A DNA stretch of 64,000 bases, taken from positions 4,588,001 to 4,652,000 of the forward strand of contig NZ_CP107899.1 in the NCBI RefSeq assembly GCF_036013915.1, given 5' to 3'. The notes below the pieces were generated by a model. It was not told the DNA's origin. It saw only the letters and a program-made list of their open reading frames with translations, and made no database searches. The stretch is from Streptomyces sp. NBC_00464. Lineage in GTDB: Bacteria; Actinomycetota; Actinomycetes; Streptomycetales; Streptomycetaceae. The position numbers and the translations under genes are program-made. This document shows, in pieces, positions 52,015 to 61,143 of the stretch (its first letter is position 1; each line of letters begins with the position of its first letter).

Positions 52015-52710
52015 ATGGGCGTGCGGCTCATGGTGATCGATGACCACCGACTGCTGGCCGAGGCGCTGGCCTCGGCACTGAAACTGCGGGGGCACCGGGT
52101 GCTCGCCGCTGCCGCGCCCACCTCGGGGGCGGCGGAACTGGTCGTCAGCAGGGCGCCGGAGATCTGCCTGTTCGGCACGGCGGCACCCGCCGAACCGGGC
52201 ACCTTCGACCCGATCGTCAGGATCAGGCGCGAGCGCCCGCAGACCGCCGTGGTGGTCCTGGGTCCGGTGCCCAGTCCGCGCGGCATCGCGGCCGCCTTCG
52301 CGGCGGGCGCCGCGGGATACGTCCGGCACGACGAACGCATCGAGGGCGTCGAGCGGGCGATCGCCAAGGCGCGGGCGGGCGAGGCGGCGATCGCGCCGCA
52401 GCTGCTCCAGGGTGCCTTCGCCGAACTGCTCAACCCGGCGGCGCAGCCGGACGACGAGGGCCGGCGGCTGCTGCAGATGCTCACCCCGCGCGAGGTCGAG
52501 GTCCTGGTCCGGGTCGCCGAGGGTGAGGACACCCGGCTGATCGCGGCCGGTATGCGGATCGCGCCGAGCACCGCCCGTACCCATGTGCAGCGCGTGCTGA
52601 TGAAGCTGGGCGTCGGCTCCCGGCTGGAGGCGGCGGCGCTCGCCGCCCGTACCGGCCTGCTGGACCGGGCGGCCCCGGGGACGCGGCAGGGGCCGGACTC
52701 CGTCGGCTGA
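52015..52710 (+). CDS. Orphan LuxR-type regulator with degenerate receiver
   Basis: 231 residues; ATG 52015 has GGGGGG 8 nt upstream. The receiver-like half starts VIDDHRLLAEALASALKL, but the phospho-acceptor position is Gly54 (ICLFGTAAP) and the Thr/Ser and Lys switch positions are also changed (VVVLGPV, YVRHDE). The C-terminal LuxR helix-turn-helix is intact: LTPREVEVLVRVAEGEDTRL and STARTHVQRVLMKLGVGSRL. It is therefore probably not controlled by a histidine kinase. No kinase gene is adjacent. Confidence 0.9.
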   Translation: MGVRLMVIDDHRLLAEALASALKLRGHRVLAAAAPTSGAAELVVSRAPEICLFGTAAPAEPGTFDPIVRIRRERPQTAVVVLGPVPSPRGIAAAFAAGAAGYVRHDERIEGVERAIAKARAGEAAIAPQLLQGAFAELLNPAAQPDDEGRRLLQMLTPREVEVLVRVAEGEDTRLIAAGMRIAPSTARTHVQRVLMKLGVGSRLEAAALAARTGLLDRAAPGTRQGPDSVG

Positions 52711-52730
52711 CGATGTCCGGCCCCTGCCGC
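52683..52730. terminator. Hairpin overlapping the LuxR stop, bidirectional
   Basis: GCGGCAGGGGCCGGAC and GTCCGGCCCCTGCCGC form a perfect 16-bp stem. The left arm lies within the last codons of the LuxR gene and the convergent 98-aa gene ends 14 bp beyond. Confidence 0.85.
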
Positions 52731-52743
52731 TGTTGATGGCGCG

Positions 52744-53040
52744 TCAGCTGTCGGACGCGTCCGTGGTGGCGGGCGCGACCGCCGGCGGCTGGGCCGGGCG
52801 CAGCTTGAGCCAGACCAGGAAGAACAGCCCCAGGGCCAGCATGGCGAGACCGGTCCACAGGTTGATGTGGACGCCCTCGGCCTTCTTCAGATCGGCGTCG
52901 GACGGGTTGATCCCCGCGATGGTGACGATGACTCCGTACACCACGAAGAGACCGCCGATGATCGTCCGGATGTCGAACAGCCGGGCCGCCGTGGCGGACT
53001 TCCGCTCCAGGTCGGAGACTTCCTTGTGCAGGTCGGACAT
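52744..53040 (-). CDS. Small membrane protein partner of the SSS transporter, 98 aa
   Basis: Two helices are visible: IIGGLFVVYGVIVTIAGINP and LWTGLAMLALGLFFLVWLKL. The charged N-terminus LHKEVSDLERKSATAARLFD is cytoplasmic. It starts 15 bp after the symporter stop on the same strand, so it is cotranscribed and may be a subunit or stabiliser. I recognise no named family. Confidence 0.85.
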   Translation of the reverse strand: MSDLHKEVSDLERKSATAARLFDIRTIIGGLFVVYGVIVTIAGINPSDADLKKAEGVHINLWTGLAMLALGLFFLVWLKLRPAQPPAVAPATTDASDS

Positions 53041-53055
53041 GGTGAGTTACTCCGA

Positions 53056-54726
53056 TCAGAACGAGTAGGGGACGTAACACAGGGCGGCGAGCACGATCGC
53101 GCCCCAGCCCAGCAGCGCGGGCCTGCGGTACCAGGCGTCGTCGCCCTCCGCGGGCAGCTCGTCGGCGTCCGGGGACTCGGTTCCGTACACCAGACCGGCC
53201 AGTTCGGCCTCGGGCTTGGGGGCCGTGAACAGTGTGACGACGACCATGACGACCGCACCGGCGACGAAACCGACGATCGCAGAGACGAAGTTGGCGCCCT
53301 GATCGGTCGGGATGTCGATGACACCCTGCTTGTAGATCACGAAGTAGTTGATCATCGCGGCGGTCGTACCCGCGACCAGGCCCCAGACGCCCGACTTCAT
53401 CGAGGCGCGCTTCCAGAACATTCCGATGATGAAGACGACGAACATCGGGACGTTGAAGAAGGAGAACAGCGTCTGGAGGTAGCTCATGATGTTGGAGAAG
53501 CTGGCGGCGATGAACGCCGTGCCGATGGAGGCCAGCACCCCGACCACCGTGATTCCCCGGCCGAAGCGCAGGTAGTACGCGTCCGGCCGGTCCTTCTTCA
53601 CGTACCGCGCCCAGATGTCCGTGGTGAACACCGTGTTGAACGAGGAGACGTTGGCGGCCATGCCGGCCATGAACGCGGCCAGCAGGCCCGTCACCGCGAT
53701 GCCGAGCACACCGTTGGGCAGCAGCTCCTGCATCAGCAGCGGGATCGCGTCGTTGTAGGTCAGGTCCGAGCCGGGGGTGCCGATCTTCGGTACGAGGACG
53801 GCGGCGACCAGGCCCGGGATCATCACCAGGAAGACGATGAAGATCTTCGGGAACGCGGCGATCAGCGGGGTGCGCTGGGCGGCCGAGAGGTTCTTCGCGG
53901 ACAGGGCGCGCTGCACCTCGGCGAAGTTGGTCGTCCAGTAGCCGAACGAGAGCACGAAGCCCAGGCCGAGGATGATCGTCAGCCAGTTGGCGCCGAGCGG
54001 GTTGGCGTCACCGATGCCGGTTCCGCCCCAGGCGGTCATGAAGTTCGCGCCGTGGCTGGACTCCAGCGAGTCGCTCAGCCCGTCCCAGCCGCCGACGCGC
54101 TTGAGACCCAGCAGGGTCAGCGGGATCAGCGCGGCGAGGATGACGAAGAACTGCAGCACCTCGTTGTAGATCGCGGAGGAGAGCCCCCCGATGGTGATGT
54201 AGACGAGCACGAAGAGGCCCGCGACCACGATCGCGACCCACTGCGGCCAGCCGAGGAGCGCCTCCACGACGATCGACAGGGCGTACAGGTTGACGCCCGC
54301 GATCAGGATCGCCGCGAAGGCGAAGAGTATGGAACTGAGCAGATGCGCCGACTTGTCGAAGCGCTGGAGGAGGAACTCCGGTACGGAGCGCACCTTCGAC
54401 CGGTAGTAGAAGGGCATCATCACGAGGCCCAGGAAGACCATGGCGGGGATGGCGCCGATCCAGTACCAGTGGACGACCGCCACGCCGTACTGCGCGCCGG
54501 TCGCCGCCATGCCGAGGATCTCGGTGGCGCCGAGATTCGCCGCGACGAAGGCCAGACCGGTCACCCATGCGGGCAGTGACCGTCCGGACAGGAAGAAGTC
54601 GAGGCTCGTCTTCACGCTCGCCCGGGCGGCGAAGCCGATGCCGAGAACGACGACGAAGTAGATCGCCAGGATCGTGTAGTCGAGCCCGTTCGTGGGGAGC
54701 CGGAGCCCTGCAGCCAGATATTGCAT
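53056..54726 (-). CDS. Sodium:solute symporter, probably for galactose
   Basis: 556 residues from ATG 54726. About 13 to 14 helices with SSS signatures: LDFFLSGRSLPAWVTGLAFV, GATEILGMAATGAQYG, GGLSSAIYNEVLQFFVILAA. It imports a solute with sodium. It diverges from galT with a shared 224-bp regulatory gap, so galactose or a related sugar is the likely substrate; this is inferred from position only. Confidence 0.92.
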   Translation of the reverse strand: MQYLAAGLRLPTNGLDYTILAIYFVVVLGIGFAARASVKTSLDFFLSGRSLPAWVTGLAFVAANLGATEILGMAATGAQYGVAVVHWYWIGAIPAMVFLGLVMMPFYYRSKVRSVPEFLLQRFDKSAHLLSSILFAFAAILIAGVNLYALSIVVEALLGWPQWVAIVVAGLFVLVYITIGGLSSAIYNEVLQFFVILAALIPLTLLGLKRVGGWDGLSDSLESSHGANFMTAWGGTGIGDANPLGANWLTIILGLGFVLSFGYWTTNFAEVQRALSAKNLSAAQRTPLIAAFPKIFIVFLVMIPGLVAAVLVPKIGTPGSDLTYNDAIPLLMQELLPNGVLGIAVTGLLAAFMAGMAANVSSFNTVFTTDIWARYVKKDRPDAYYLRFGRGITVVGVLASIGTAFIAASFSNIMSYLQTLFSFFNVPMFVVFIIGMFWKRASMKSGVWGLVAGTTAAMINYFVIYKQGVIDIPTDQGANFVSAIVGFVAGAVVMVVVTLFTAPKPEAELAGLVYGTESPDADELPAEGDDAWYRRPALLGWGAIVLAALCYVPYSF

Positions 54727-54950
54727 GTGGGGGGTACTCGCTTCGTTGCGCGAACTGAACCCGAAGGAAACTACGCTCTTGTGTTCAGAAAATGAACACT
54801 TCCCATGAGGTTCTTTGTTGGATTGTGATCGTATTGCCGGAAACTCCGACCTCAACCCTGCGAGATTCCCGTCACTCCGCCCGCGCCGACTCATTGACGA
54901 GCCTGTTGATTTGTGGTTCATTGTGTTTGGTTCTGTTTGGGAGGAGTCTG
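54727..54950. promoter_or_regulatory. Divergent regulatory region of the symporter and galTEK
   Basis: The region is AT-rich for this genome. It contains the palindromic operator at 54781 and, closer to galT, direct repeats of TTTGG/TTCTG type (TTTGGTTCTGTTTGG). GAGGAG at 54941 serves galT. Both transcripts can be controlled together here. Confidence 0.7.
54781..54799. promoter_or_regulatory. Perfect palindromic operator in the gal divergent region
   Basis: GTGTTCA and TGAACAC pair exactly around GAAAA. It lies 55 bp from the symporter start and 152 bp from galT, suiting a dimeric sugar-responsive repressor. Confidence 0.8.
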
Positions 54951-55994
54951 GTGAAGAAGACGGTTACGACGCTCGCCGACGGCCGGGAGCTGATCTACTA
55001 CGACAGCCGTGACGACGTCGTCCGCGACGCGGTCGACCGGCGTCCGCTCGACCCCGTCTCCACGTCCTCCGAGGTCCGCCGCGACCCGCTCCTCGGCGAC
55101 AGCGTCGCCATCGCCTCGCACCGCCAGGGGCGCATCTACCACCCGCCGGCCGACGAGTGCCCGCTCTGCCCCTCGCAGGAGGGCCGGCAGAGCGAGATCC
55201 CGGAGCCGGACTACGACGTCGCCGTCTTCGAGAACCGCTTCCCCTCGCTCGCCGGTGACTCCGGCCGCTGCGAGGTCGTCTGCTTCACCTCCGACCACGA
55301 CGCGTCCTTCGCCGACCTCACCGAGGAGCAGGCCGCACTCGTCCTGGAGGCGTGGACCGACCGCACCGCGGAGCTCGCCGAGCTGCCGCAGGTCACGCAG
55401 GTGTTCTGCTTCGAGAACCGGGGCGCCGAGATCGGCGTCACGCTCGGCCACCCGCACGGCCAGATCTACGGCTACCCCTTCGTCACCCCGCGCACCGAGC
55501 TGATGCTCCGCTCCGCGGCGGACCACCGCGCGGAGACCGGCGGCAACCTCTTCGACGACGTGCTGGCCCGCGAGGAGGCCGACGGCTCGCGGATCGTCCT
55601 CGCCGGCGAGCACTGGGTGGCCTTCGTGCCCTACGCGGCGCACTGGCCGTACGAGGTCCATCTCTACCCGCGCCACCGCGTCCCCGACCTGCGGGAGCTC
55701 GACGAGGCCGCACGACGTGAGTTCCCACAGGTCTATCTGGAACTCTTGAGGCGATTCGACCGGATCTTCGGCCCCGGCGAGCCGCCGACCCCGTACATCT
55801 CCGCCTGGCACCAGGCGCCGTTCGGGGTCGGGGGACGGGATGACTTCGCGCTCCATCTGGAGCTTTTCACCATCCGACGTACCTCCGGCAAGCTGAAGTT
55901 CCTCGCGGGTTCCGAATCCGGCATGAACGTGTTCATCAACGACGTGCCGCCGGAGACCGCGGCCCAGCGACTGCGAGAGGTAGCGAGCGAGTGA
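54951..55994 (+). CDS. galT: Galactose-1-phosphate uridylyltransferase
   Basis: 347 residues from GTG 54951 after GAGGAG. The active site [11 protein letters not shown] is present, and the zinc-type residues appear as [27 protein letters not shown] is conserved. It exchanges Gal-1-P with UDP-glucose in the Leloir pathway. It is first in the galT-galE-galK operon with 4-bp overlaps. Confidence 0.97.
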   Translation: MKKTVTTLADGRELIYYDSRDDVVRDAVDRRPLDPVSTSSEVRRDPLLGDSVAIASHRQGRIYHPPADECPLCPSQEGRQSEIPEPDYDVAVFENRFPSLAGDSGRCEVVCFTSDHDASFADLTEEQAALVLEAWTDRTAELAELPQVTQVFCFENRGAEIGVTLGHPHGQIYGYPFVTPRTELMLRSAADHRAETGGNLFDDVLAREEADGSRIVLAGEHWVAFVPYAAHWPYEVHLYPRHRVPDLRELDEAARREFPQVYLELLRRFDRIFGPGEPPTPYISAWHQAPFGVGGRDDFALHLELFTIRRTSGKLKFLAGSESGMNVFINDVPPETAAQRLREVASE

Positions 55995-56971
55995 GCAAGT
56001 CCCCGAAGAAGTACCTGGTGACCGGCGGCGCGGGATACGTGGGCAGCGTGGTCGCCCGGCACCTGCTGGAGGCGGGGCACACCGTCACCGTCCTCGACGA
56101 CCTCTCCACCGGCTTCCGCGAGGGCGTCCCGGCCGGCGCCGAGTTCATCGAGGGCCGCATCCAGGACGCCGCTAAGTGGCTGGACTCCTCCTACGACGGA
56201 GTGCTGCACTTCGCCGCGTACTCCCAGGTCGGTGAGTCCGTCGCCGACCCGGAGAAGTACTGGGTCAACAACGTCGGCGGCTCCACCGCCCTGCTCGCCG
56301 CGATGCGCGACGCCGGGGTGCGCACCCTGGTCTTCTCCTCCACCGCCGCCACCTACGGCGAGCCGGTCTCCAGCCCCATCACCGAGGCCGACCCCACCGC
56401 CCCGACCAGCCCGTACGGCGCCACCAAGCTCGCCGTCGACCACATGATCACCGGCGAGGCGGCCGCCCACGGACTGGCCGCGGTCTCGCTGCGCTACTTC
56501 AACGTGGCGGGGGCCTACGGCGACTGCGGCGAGCGGCACAGCCCCGAGTCCCACCTCATCCCGCTGGTCCTCCAGGTCGCGCTCGGACAGCGCGAGTCGA
56601 TCTCCGTCTACGGTGACGACTACCCCACCCCCGACGGCACCTGCGTCCGCGACTACATCCACGTCGCCGACCTCGCCGAGGCCCACCTGCTGGCGCTGGA
56701 CGCCGCCACCGCGGGCGAGCACCTGATCTGCAACCTCGGCAACGGCAACGGCTTCTCGGTCCGCGAGGTCATCGAGACGGTCCGCGAGGTCACCGGCCAC
56801 CCGGTCCCCGAGACCGCGGCCCCGCGCCGCGCCGGCGACCCGGCCGTCCTCGTCGCCTCCGCCGCCACCGCCAGGGAGCGGCTCGGCTGGCAGCCGTCCC
56901 GCGCCGACCTGGCCGGAATCGTCTCCGACGCCTGGACGTTCGCCCGCCGAGAGGAGCCCACCGCACCATGA
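55991..56971 (+). CDS. galE: UDP-glucose 4-epimerase
   Basis: 326 residues from GTG. The extended SDR motif is [20 protein letters not shown]. The catalytic Tyr/Lys lie in [13 protein letters not shown] and the upstream Ser/Thr in [12 protein letters not shown]. It interconverts UDP-galactose and UDP-glucose, and overlaps both neighbours by 4 bp. Confidence 0.97.
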   Translation: MSKSPKKYLVTGGAGYVGSVVARHLLEAGHTVTVLDDLSTGFREGVPAGAEFIEGRIQDAAKWLDSSYDGVLHFAAYSQVGESVADPEKYWVNNVGGSTALLAAMRDAGVRTLVFSSTAATYGEPVSSPITEADPTAPTSPYGATKLAVDHMITGEAAAHGLAAVSLRYFNVAGAYGDCGERHSPESHLIPLVLQVALGQRESISVYGDDYPTPDGTCVRDYIHVADLAEAHLLALDAATAGEHLICNLGNGNGFSVREVIETVREVTGHPVPETAAPRRAGDPAVLVASAATARERLGWQPSRADLAGIVSDAWTFARREEPTAP

Positions 56972-58155
56972 CCGACAACGCCGAGCCGACCGCCGGCTTC
57001 ACCGATCTCACCGCCTCCTTCACCGAGCTGTACGGGACCGAGCCCGAGGGAGTCTGGGCCGCCCCCGGCCGGGTCAACCTGATCGGCGAGTACACCGACT
57101 TCAACGACGGCTTCGTGATGCCGCTCGCCCTGCCGCACACCGCACGGGCCGCCGTCGCCCGCCGCAGCGACGGCGAGCTGCGGCTGCACTCCACCGATGT
57201 GCCGGGCGGCGTCGTCCAGCTCCGCCTCGACGAGCTGGCCCCGCACGAGGGCCACGGCTGGGCCGCCTACCCGGCCGGCGTCGTCTGGGCGCTGCGCGAG
57301 GCCGGCCACGAGATCACCGGTGCCGACATCCAGCTGTCCTCCACCGTCCCCACCGGTGCCGGGCTCTCCTCGTCCGCCGCGCTCGAAGTGGTGACCGGAC
57401 TGGCCCTGAACGACCTCTTCGGGCTCGGCCTCACCGCCGCCGAGCTCGCGGTGCTCGCCCAGCGCGCCGAGAACGCGTTCGTCGGCGTCCCCTGCGGCGT
57501 CATGGACCAGATGGCATCGGCCTGCTGCACCGAGGGCCACGCCCTGCACCTGGACACCCGCGACCTCACCCAGCGCCAGGTCCCCTTCGACCTGGCCGCC
57601 CAGGGCCTGCGGCTCCTGGTCGTCGACACCCGCGTCAAGCACGCGCTCGGCGACGGCGCGTACGCGGAGCGGCGGGCCGGCTGCGAGGAGGGCGCCCGCC
57701 TCCTCGGCATCCGTACCCTGCGCGAGCTTCCGTACGAGGGGCTGGGCACCGCCCTCGGCACCCTGGCCGCGGCCGGCGCGGACGAGTCCGTCGTGCGCTA
57801 CGTACGCCATGTGGTCGGCGACAACCAGCGCGTCGAGCAGGTCATCGCGCTGCTCGACGCGGGCGAGGTGCGCGCGGCGGGCCCGGTCCTCACGGCCGGC
57901 CATGTCTCGCTCCGGGACGATCTGCGGGTCTCCTGCGTGGAGTTGGACCTGGTCGTCGAGACGGCGAACGCGGCCGGTGCGCTCGGCGCGCGGATGACCG
58001 GCGGCGGCTTCGGCGGCTCGGCGATCGTGCTCGTGGAGGAGTCGCAGGCGGACACGGTCACCAAGTCCGTCCAGGAGGCGTTCGCCGCTGCGGGCTACGC
58101 GGCCCCGGGCGTCTTCCCCGCCACACCGTCGGCGGGGGCCCGCCGGCTCGTCTGA
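56968..58155 (+). CDS. galK: Galactokinase
   Basis: 395 residues. The galactokinase signature is [20 protein letters not shown], the GHMP motif [20 protein letters not shown] and the C-terminal [14 protein letters not shown]. It phosphorylates galactose, feeding GalT. It is the last gene of the operon. Confidence 0.97.
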   Translation: MTDNAEPTAGFTDLTASFTELYGTEPEGVWAAPGRVNLIGEYTDFNDGFVMPLALPHTARAAVARRSDGELRLHSTDVPGGVVQLRLDELAPHEGHGWAAYPAGVVWALREAGHEITGADIQLSSTVPTGAGLSSSAALEVVTGLALNDLFGLGLTAAELAVLAQRAENAFVGVPCGVMDQMASACCTEGHALHLDTRDLTQRQVPFDLAAQGLRLLVVDTRVKHALGDGAYAERRAGCEEGARLLGIRTLRELPYEGLGTALGTLAAAGADESVVRYVRHVVGDNQRVEQVIALLDAGEVRAAGPVLTAGHVSLRDDLRVSCVELDLVVETANAAGALGARMTGGGFGGSAIVLVEESQADTVTKSVQEAFAAAGYAAPGVFPATPSAGARRLV

Positions 58156-58174
58156 GCCGGTCGCCGGCCGTTCG

Positions 58175-58615
58175 TCAGAGCTCCTTGACGAGTGTGAACT
58201 CGGTGACCCCGGGCGGGTAGTTCTCGACCCGCCCGCTCACCTCGTAACCCCGCTTCCGGTAGAAGTCGGGGGCCTGGAAGTCCCAGGTCTCCACCCGGGA
58301 GCGGGCGCAGGACCGGTCCGTCCGGGCCACCCGTTCCGCCTCGGCGAGCAGCCGCGAGCCGAGGCCGGAACCGCGGTGGCGGACGTCGACCCAGAGCAGA
58401 TCCACATGCAACCAGTAGGCCCAGGTGCGGCCGGTCAGCCCCGCCGCGACCTGCCCCTCGGCATCCAGCGCCCATACCTCCAGCGGGACTTCGAGCGCGG
58501 CGGGCGTATCGCGCAGCGCGCGGATCCGCGGCGAGCGTGCGGTGTTGTCGTCACGTAGCCACCTGTTCAGCAGCTGACGTCGTTCTTTGTCCACTTCTGT
58601 CTCAAGACGGAACAT
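58175..58615 (-). CDS. GNAT family N-acetyltransferase
   Basis: 146 residues from ATG 58615. The acyl-CoA loop is VRHRGSGLGSRLLAEAERVA and the later FQAPDFYRKRGYEVSGRVE is the typical C-terminal motif. The substrate is unknown. It is convergent with galK, 19 bp apart. Confidence 0.9.
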   Translation of the reverse strand: MFRLETEVDKERRQLLNRWLRDDNTARSPRIRALRDTPAALEVPLEVWALDAEGQVAAGLTGRTWAYWLHVDLLWVDVRHRGSGLGSRLLAEAERVARTDRSCARSRVETWDFQAPDFYRKRGYEVSGRVENYPPGVTEFTLVKEL

Positions 58616-58894
58616 GAACCACACCCTAGGACCCGACTGCCCGTCAGTTCTGTGAATCCCCTTCCGCTCCCGGCCGCCGCCCGTACCCTGATGCACAGCA
58701 CCGGCGGGGGCCGGTGCTGATTCAGGGGTACGAGACAGCCGGGTGCGACGCCCGGGCGGGATGGCAGTCGGAGCACGGCGGCGGCCGTGGACTGCGGTTC
58801 AACTCCCCGCTCCGGGCGTCGTACCCGCGCCGGTCCGTCCCTGCCGGGGGTCGCGCGCTTCGGGCGCCCCAGAACACACAGCATGGGGGTGCCT

Positions 58895-59704
58895 GTGGCC
58901 CGTATCCGGGTTCTCGTCGTCGACGACCACCGCATTTTCGCCGAGTCGCTCGCCGCGGCGCTCGCCGCCGAGCCGGACGTCGACGTGGCCGCGGCGGGCA
59001 GCGGCCCGGCCGCCCTGCGCTGTCTGGAACGCGCGGCGGCCGAGGGGCGCGGTTACGACGTGATACTCGTCGATGCCGAACTGGGCATCGTGCGCCCGCC
59101 CGGCCGCCGGGCCGCGGGTCCGGTGCCGGTGCCCGCTCCCAGGGCCGGGGAGAACGTCCTGGTCGACGGCATCTCCCTGGTGGCCGGCATCCGTGCGCTG
59201 CGGCCGTCGGTGCGCACGGTGGTGCTCGCCGAGAAGGACGACCCGCGCCGGGCTGCGCTCGCGCTCCAGGCGGGCGCCTGCGGCTGGGTCGCCAAGGACA
59301 GCTCGCTGCAACGGCTGCTCGCGGTGATCCGCGGCGTGCTGCGCGAGGAGACGCATCTGCCGCCCGCGCTGCTCACGGGCGTGCTGCGGGAGCTGATGGC
59401 GGACCGCAAGCACCGCACCGAGAGCGAAGAGCTCGTCGAGTCCCTCACCCCGCGCGAGCGTGAGGTGCTGCGCTGCATGGTGGCGGGCCTGGGCCGCAAG
59501 GCGGTGGCGGAGCGGCTCTTCCTCTCCCCGCACACGGTACGTACGCATATGCAGAACGTGCTGGGGAAGCTGGGTGTGCACTCCACGCTGGCGGCCGTCG
59601 CGCTGGCCAGACGGGCGGGCGTCGGCCCGGCCGATCTCGAAGTGCCGCCCCCGGAGCCCGTGCTAGCCGGGGATGTTGTCGAACGGGGCGGTCAACTGGC
59701 GTAG
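58895..59704 (+). CDS. LuxR-type response regulator with an insertion in the receiver
   Basis: 269 residues from GTG 58895, favoured by GGGGG just upstream; ATG 58883 would add 4 residues. Receiver parts are VLVVDDHRIFAESLAAAL, the acceptor Asp60 in VILVDAELG and the Lys in GWVAKDSSLQ. About 25 Pro/Gly/Arg-rich residues (RPPGRRAAGPVPVPAPRAGE) interrupt the domain after the acceptor. The LuxR domain reads LTPREREVLRCMVAGLGRKA and HTVRTHMQNVLGKLGVHSTL. No kinase is adjacent. Its end overlaps the convergent MarR gene by 42 bp. Confidence 0.9.
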   Translation: MARIRVLVVDDHRIFAESLAAALAAEPDVDVAAAGSGPAALRCLERAAAEGRGYDVILVDAELGIVRPPGRRAAGPVPVPAPRAGENVLVDGISLVAGIRALRPSVRTVVLAEKDDPRRAALALQAGACGWVAKDSSLQRLLAVIRGVLREETHLPPALLTGVLRELMADRKHRTESEELVESLTPREREVLRCMVAGLGRKAVAERLFLSPHTVRTHMQNVLGKLGVHSTLAAVALARRAGVGPADLEVPPPEPVLAGDVVERGGQLA

Positions 59705-60160
59705 CAGTCCCGCCAGTTCGCCCCGTTGTCGGCGGGACAGTTCGCCCAGGATGGCGCGCTCCTGGGCGAGCAGGCCGGCCAGTGACTGATCGGCCTTGTC
59801 GCGGCCCTCGGCGGTGAGCCGGACCAGCACGCCGCGGCGGTCGCTGGGGTCGGGGAGCCGCTCGACGAGATTCTTCTTGGTCAGCCGGTCGATGCGGTTG
59901 GTCATCGTGCCCGAGGTGACCAGGGTCTGGGTGAGGAGCTGGCCGGGGGAGAGCTGGTACGGGTCGCCGGCGCGGCGCAGCGACGTGAGGACGTCGAACT
60001 CCCACGGTTCCAGGTGGTGCTCGGCGAAGGCGATCCTGCGGGCCCGGTCGAGGTGGCGGGCCAGGCGGGAGACGCGGCTGAGGACCTCGAGTGGTTCCAC
60101 GTCGAGGTCGGGGCGCTCGCGGCGCCATGCAGCGACCAGTCGGTCGACCTCGTCCTCCAT
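59663..60160 (-). CDS. MarR family regulator
   Basis: 165 residues. The winged helix includes LEPWEFDVLTSLRRAGDPYQ, LSPGQLLTQTLVTSGTMTNR and the wing RLPDPSDRRGVLVRLTAEGR. It diverges from the methyltransferase with two operator-like sites in the 89-bp gap, so it probably represses both genes and responds to a small aromatic or oxidant. Confidence 0.94.
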   Translation of the reverse strand: MEDEVDRLVAAWRRERPDLDVEPLEVLSRVSRLARHLDRARRIAFAEHHLEPWEFDVLTSLRRAGDPYQLSPGQLLTQTLVTSGTMTNRIDRLTKKNLVERLPDPSDRRGVLVRLTAEGRDKADQSLAGLLAQERAILGELSRRQRGELAGLLRQLTAPFDNIPG

Positions 60161-60193
60161 GTGGATCAGTGTAGAGGGTCTGTCGACATGAAG

Positions 60194-60226
60194 TCTCTTG
60201 AATTCGAGTCTCTTGACATCAAGATA
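60194..60226. promoter_or_regulatory. Two MarR-type operator sites
   Basis: TCTCTTGACATCAAGATA (60209-60226) has arms CTTGA and TCAAG. TCTCTTGAATTCGAG (60194-60208) is a weaker copy, 15 bp before. Both lie between the divergent MarR and methyltransferase starts. Confidence 0.75.
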
Positions 60227-60249
60227 CTTTCGGGTCGATCCTGGACCGC

Positions 60250-61047
60250 ATGACCGCACCCACCTGGGACCCGCAGCAGTATCTGCGCCACGCGGACCAT
60301 CGCACCCGCCCCTTCCGTGACCTGCTGGCCCGCGTCCCCGAACTGCCGGACGCCGCCGCCCCCCGTATCGCCGACCTCGGCTGCGGCGCGGGCAACGTCA
60401 CCGCCCTGCTCGCCACACGCTGGCCCCTGGCCCGTATCACCGGCTACGACAACTCCCCGCAGATGCTGGACCGGGCCCGCGCCCACGCCACCGCCCTGCT
60501 GGACTTCGCCGAAGCCGACGCCGCGACCTGGACCCCCGCCGAGCCGCACGACCTGATCATCTCCAACGCGCTGCTCCAATGGGTCCCCGGCCACGCCGAC
60601 CGCCTCCCCGGCTGGCTGGACGCGCTCACCCCCGGCGGCACCCTCGCCCTCCAGGTCCCGGGCAACTTCGACCAGCCCTCGCACGCCCTGATGCGCGAAC
60701 TCGCCGAGTCCCCGCGCTGGCGCACCCGTCTGGGTGGCCGCCTGCGCCACACGGACGCGGTCCTGAGCCCCGCCGGCTACCTGGACCGCCTCACGGGGCC
60801 CGGCCGCACCGCCGACGTCTGGGAGACCACCTATCTCCACCTCCTGCACGGCCGGGACGCCGTACTCGACTGGGTGAAGGGCACCGGACTGCGCCCGGTC
60901 CTCACCGCCCTCGCCGACGACGAGCAGGCCCAGGACGCCTTCCTCGCCGAATACCGCGACCTGCTGCGCGCCGCGTACCCCGAGGGCCCGCACGGCACGG
61001 TCTTCCCGTTCCGCCGCATCTTCGCCGTCGCACACCGGGAGAGGTGA
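60250..61047 (+). CDS. tam: Trans-aconitate 2-methyltransferase-like SAM methyltransferase
   Basis: 265 residues. Motif I is IADLGCGAGNVTALLATRWP, followed by ITGYDNSPQMLDRARA and ISNALLQWVPGHADRLPGWL, matching trans-aconitate methyltransferases. These detoxify trans-aconitate that arises spontaneously and inhibits aconitase. A divergent MarR gene with clear operators regulates it, which is unusual for a housekeeping detoxifier. Confidence 0.88.
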   Translation: MTAPTWDPQQYLRHADHRTRPFRDLLARVPELPDAAAPRIADLGCGAGNVTALLATRWPLARITGYDNSPQMLDRARAHATALLDFAEADAATWTPAEPHDLIISNALLQWVPGHADRLPGWLDALTPGGTLALQVPGNFDQPSHALMRELAESPRWRTRLGGRLRHTDAVLSPAGYLDRLTGPGRTADVWETTYLHLLHGRDAVLDWVKGTGLRPVLTALADDEQAQDAFLAEYRDLLRAAYPEGPHGTVFPFRRIFAVAHRER

Positions 61048-61080
61048 CGATCGCCGCCGTCGGCCACGTCCGGCTCGCGG

Positions 61081-61122
61081 GACGGGGCCCCGGCACCGGA
61101 GAACCGGTGACGGAGCCCCGTC
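61081..61122. terminator. Bidirectional hairpin between the methyltransferase and TetR genes
   Basis: GACGGGGCCCCGGCACCGG and CCGGTGACGGAGCCCCGTC pair with a few mismatches around AGAA, between convergent genes. Confidence 0.75.
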
Positions 61123-61143
61123 GCGTACCTGTGCCGCCGCCGC

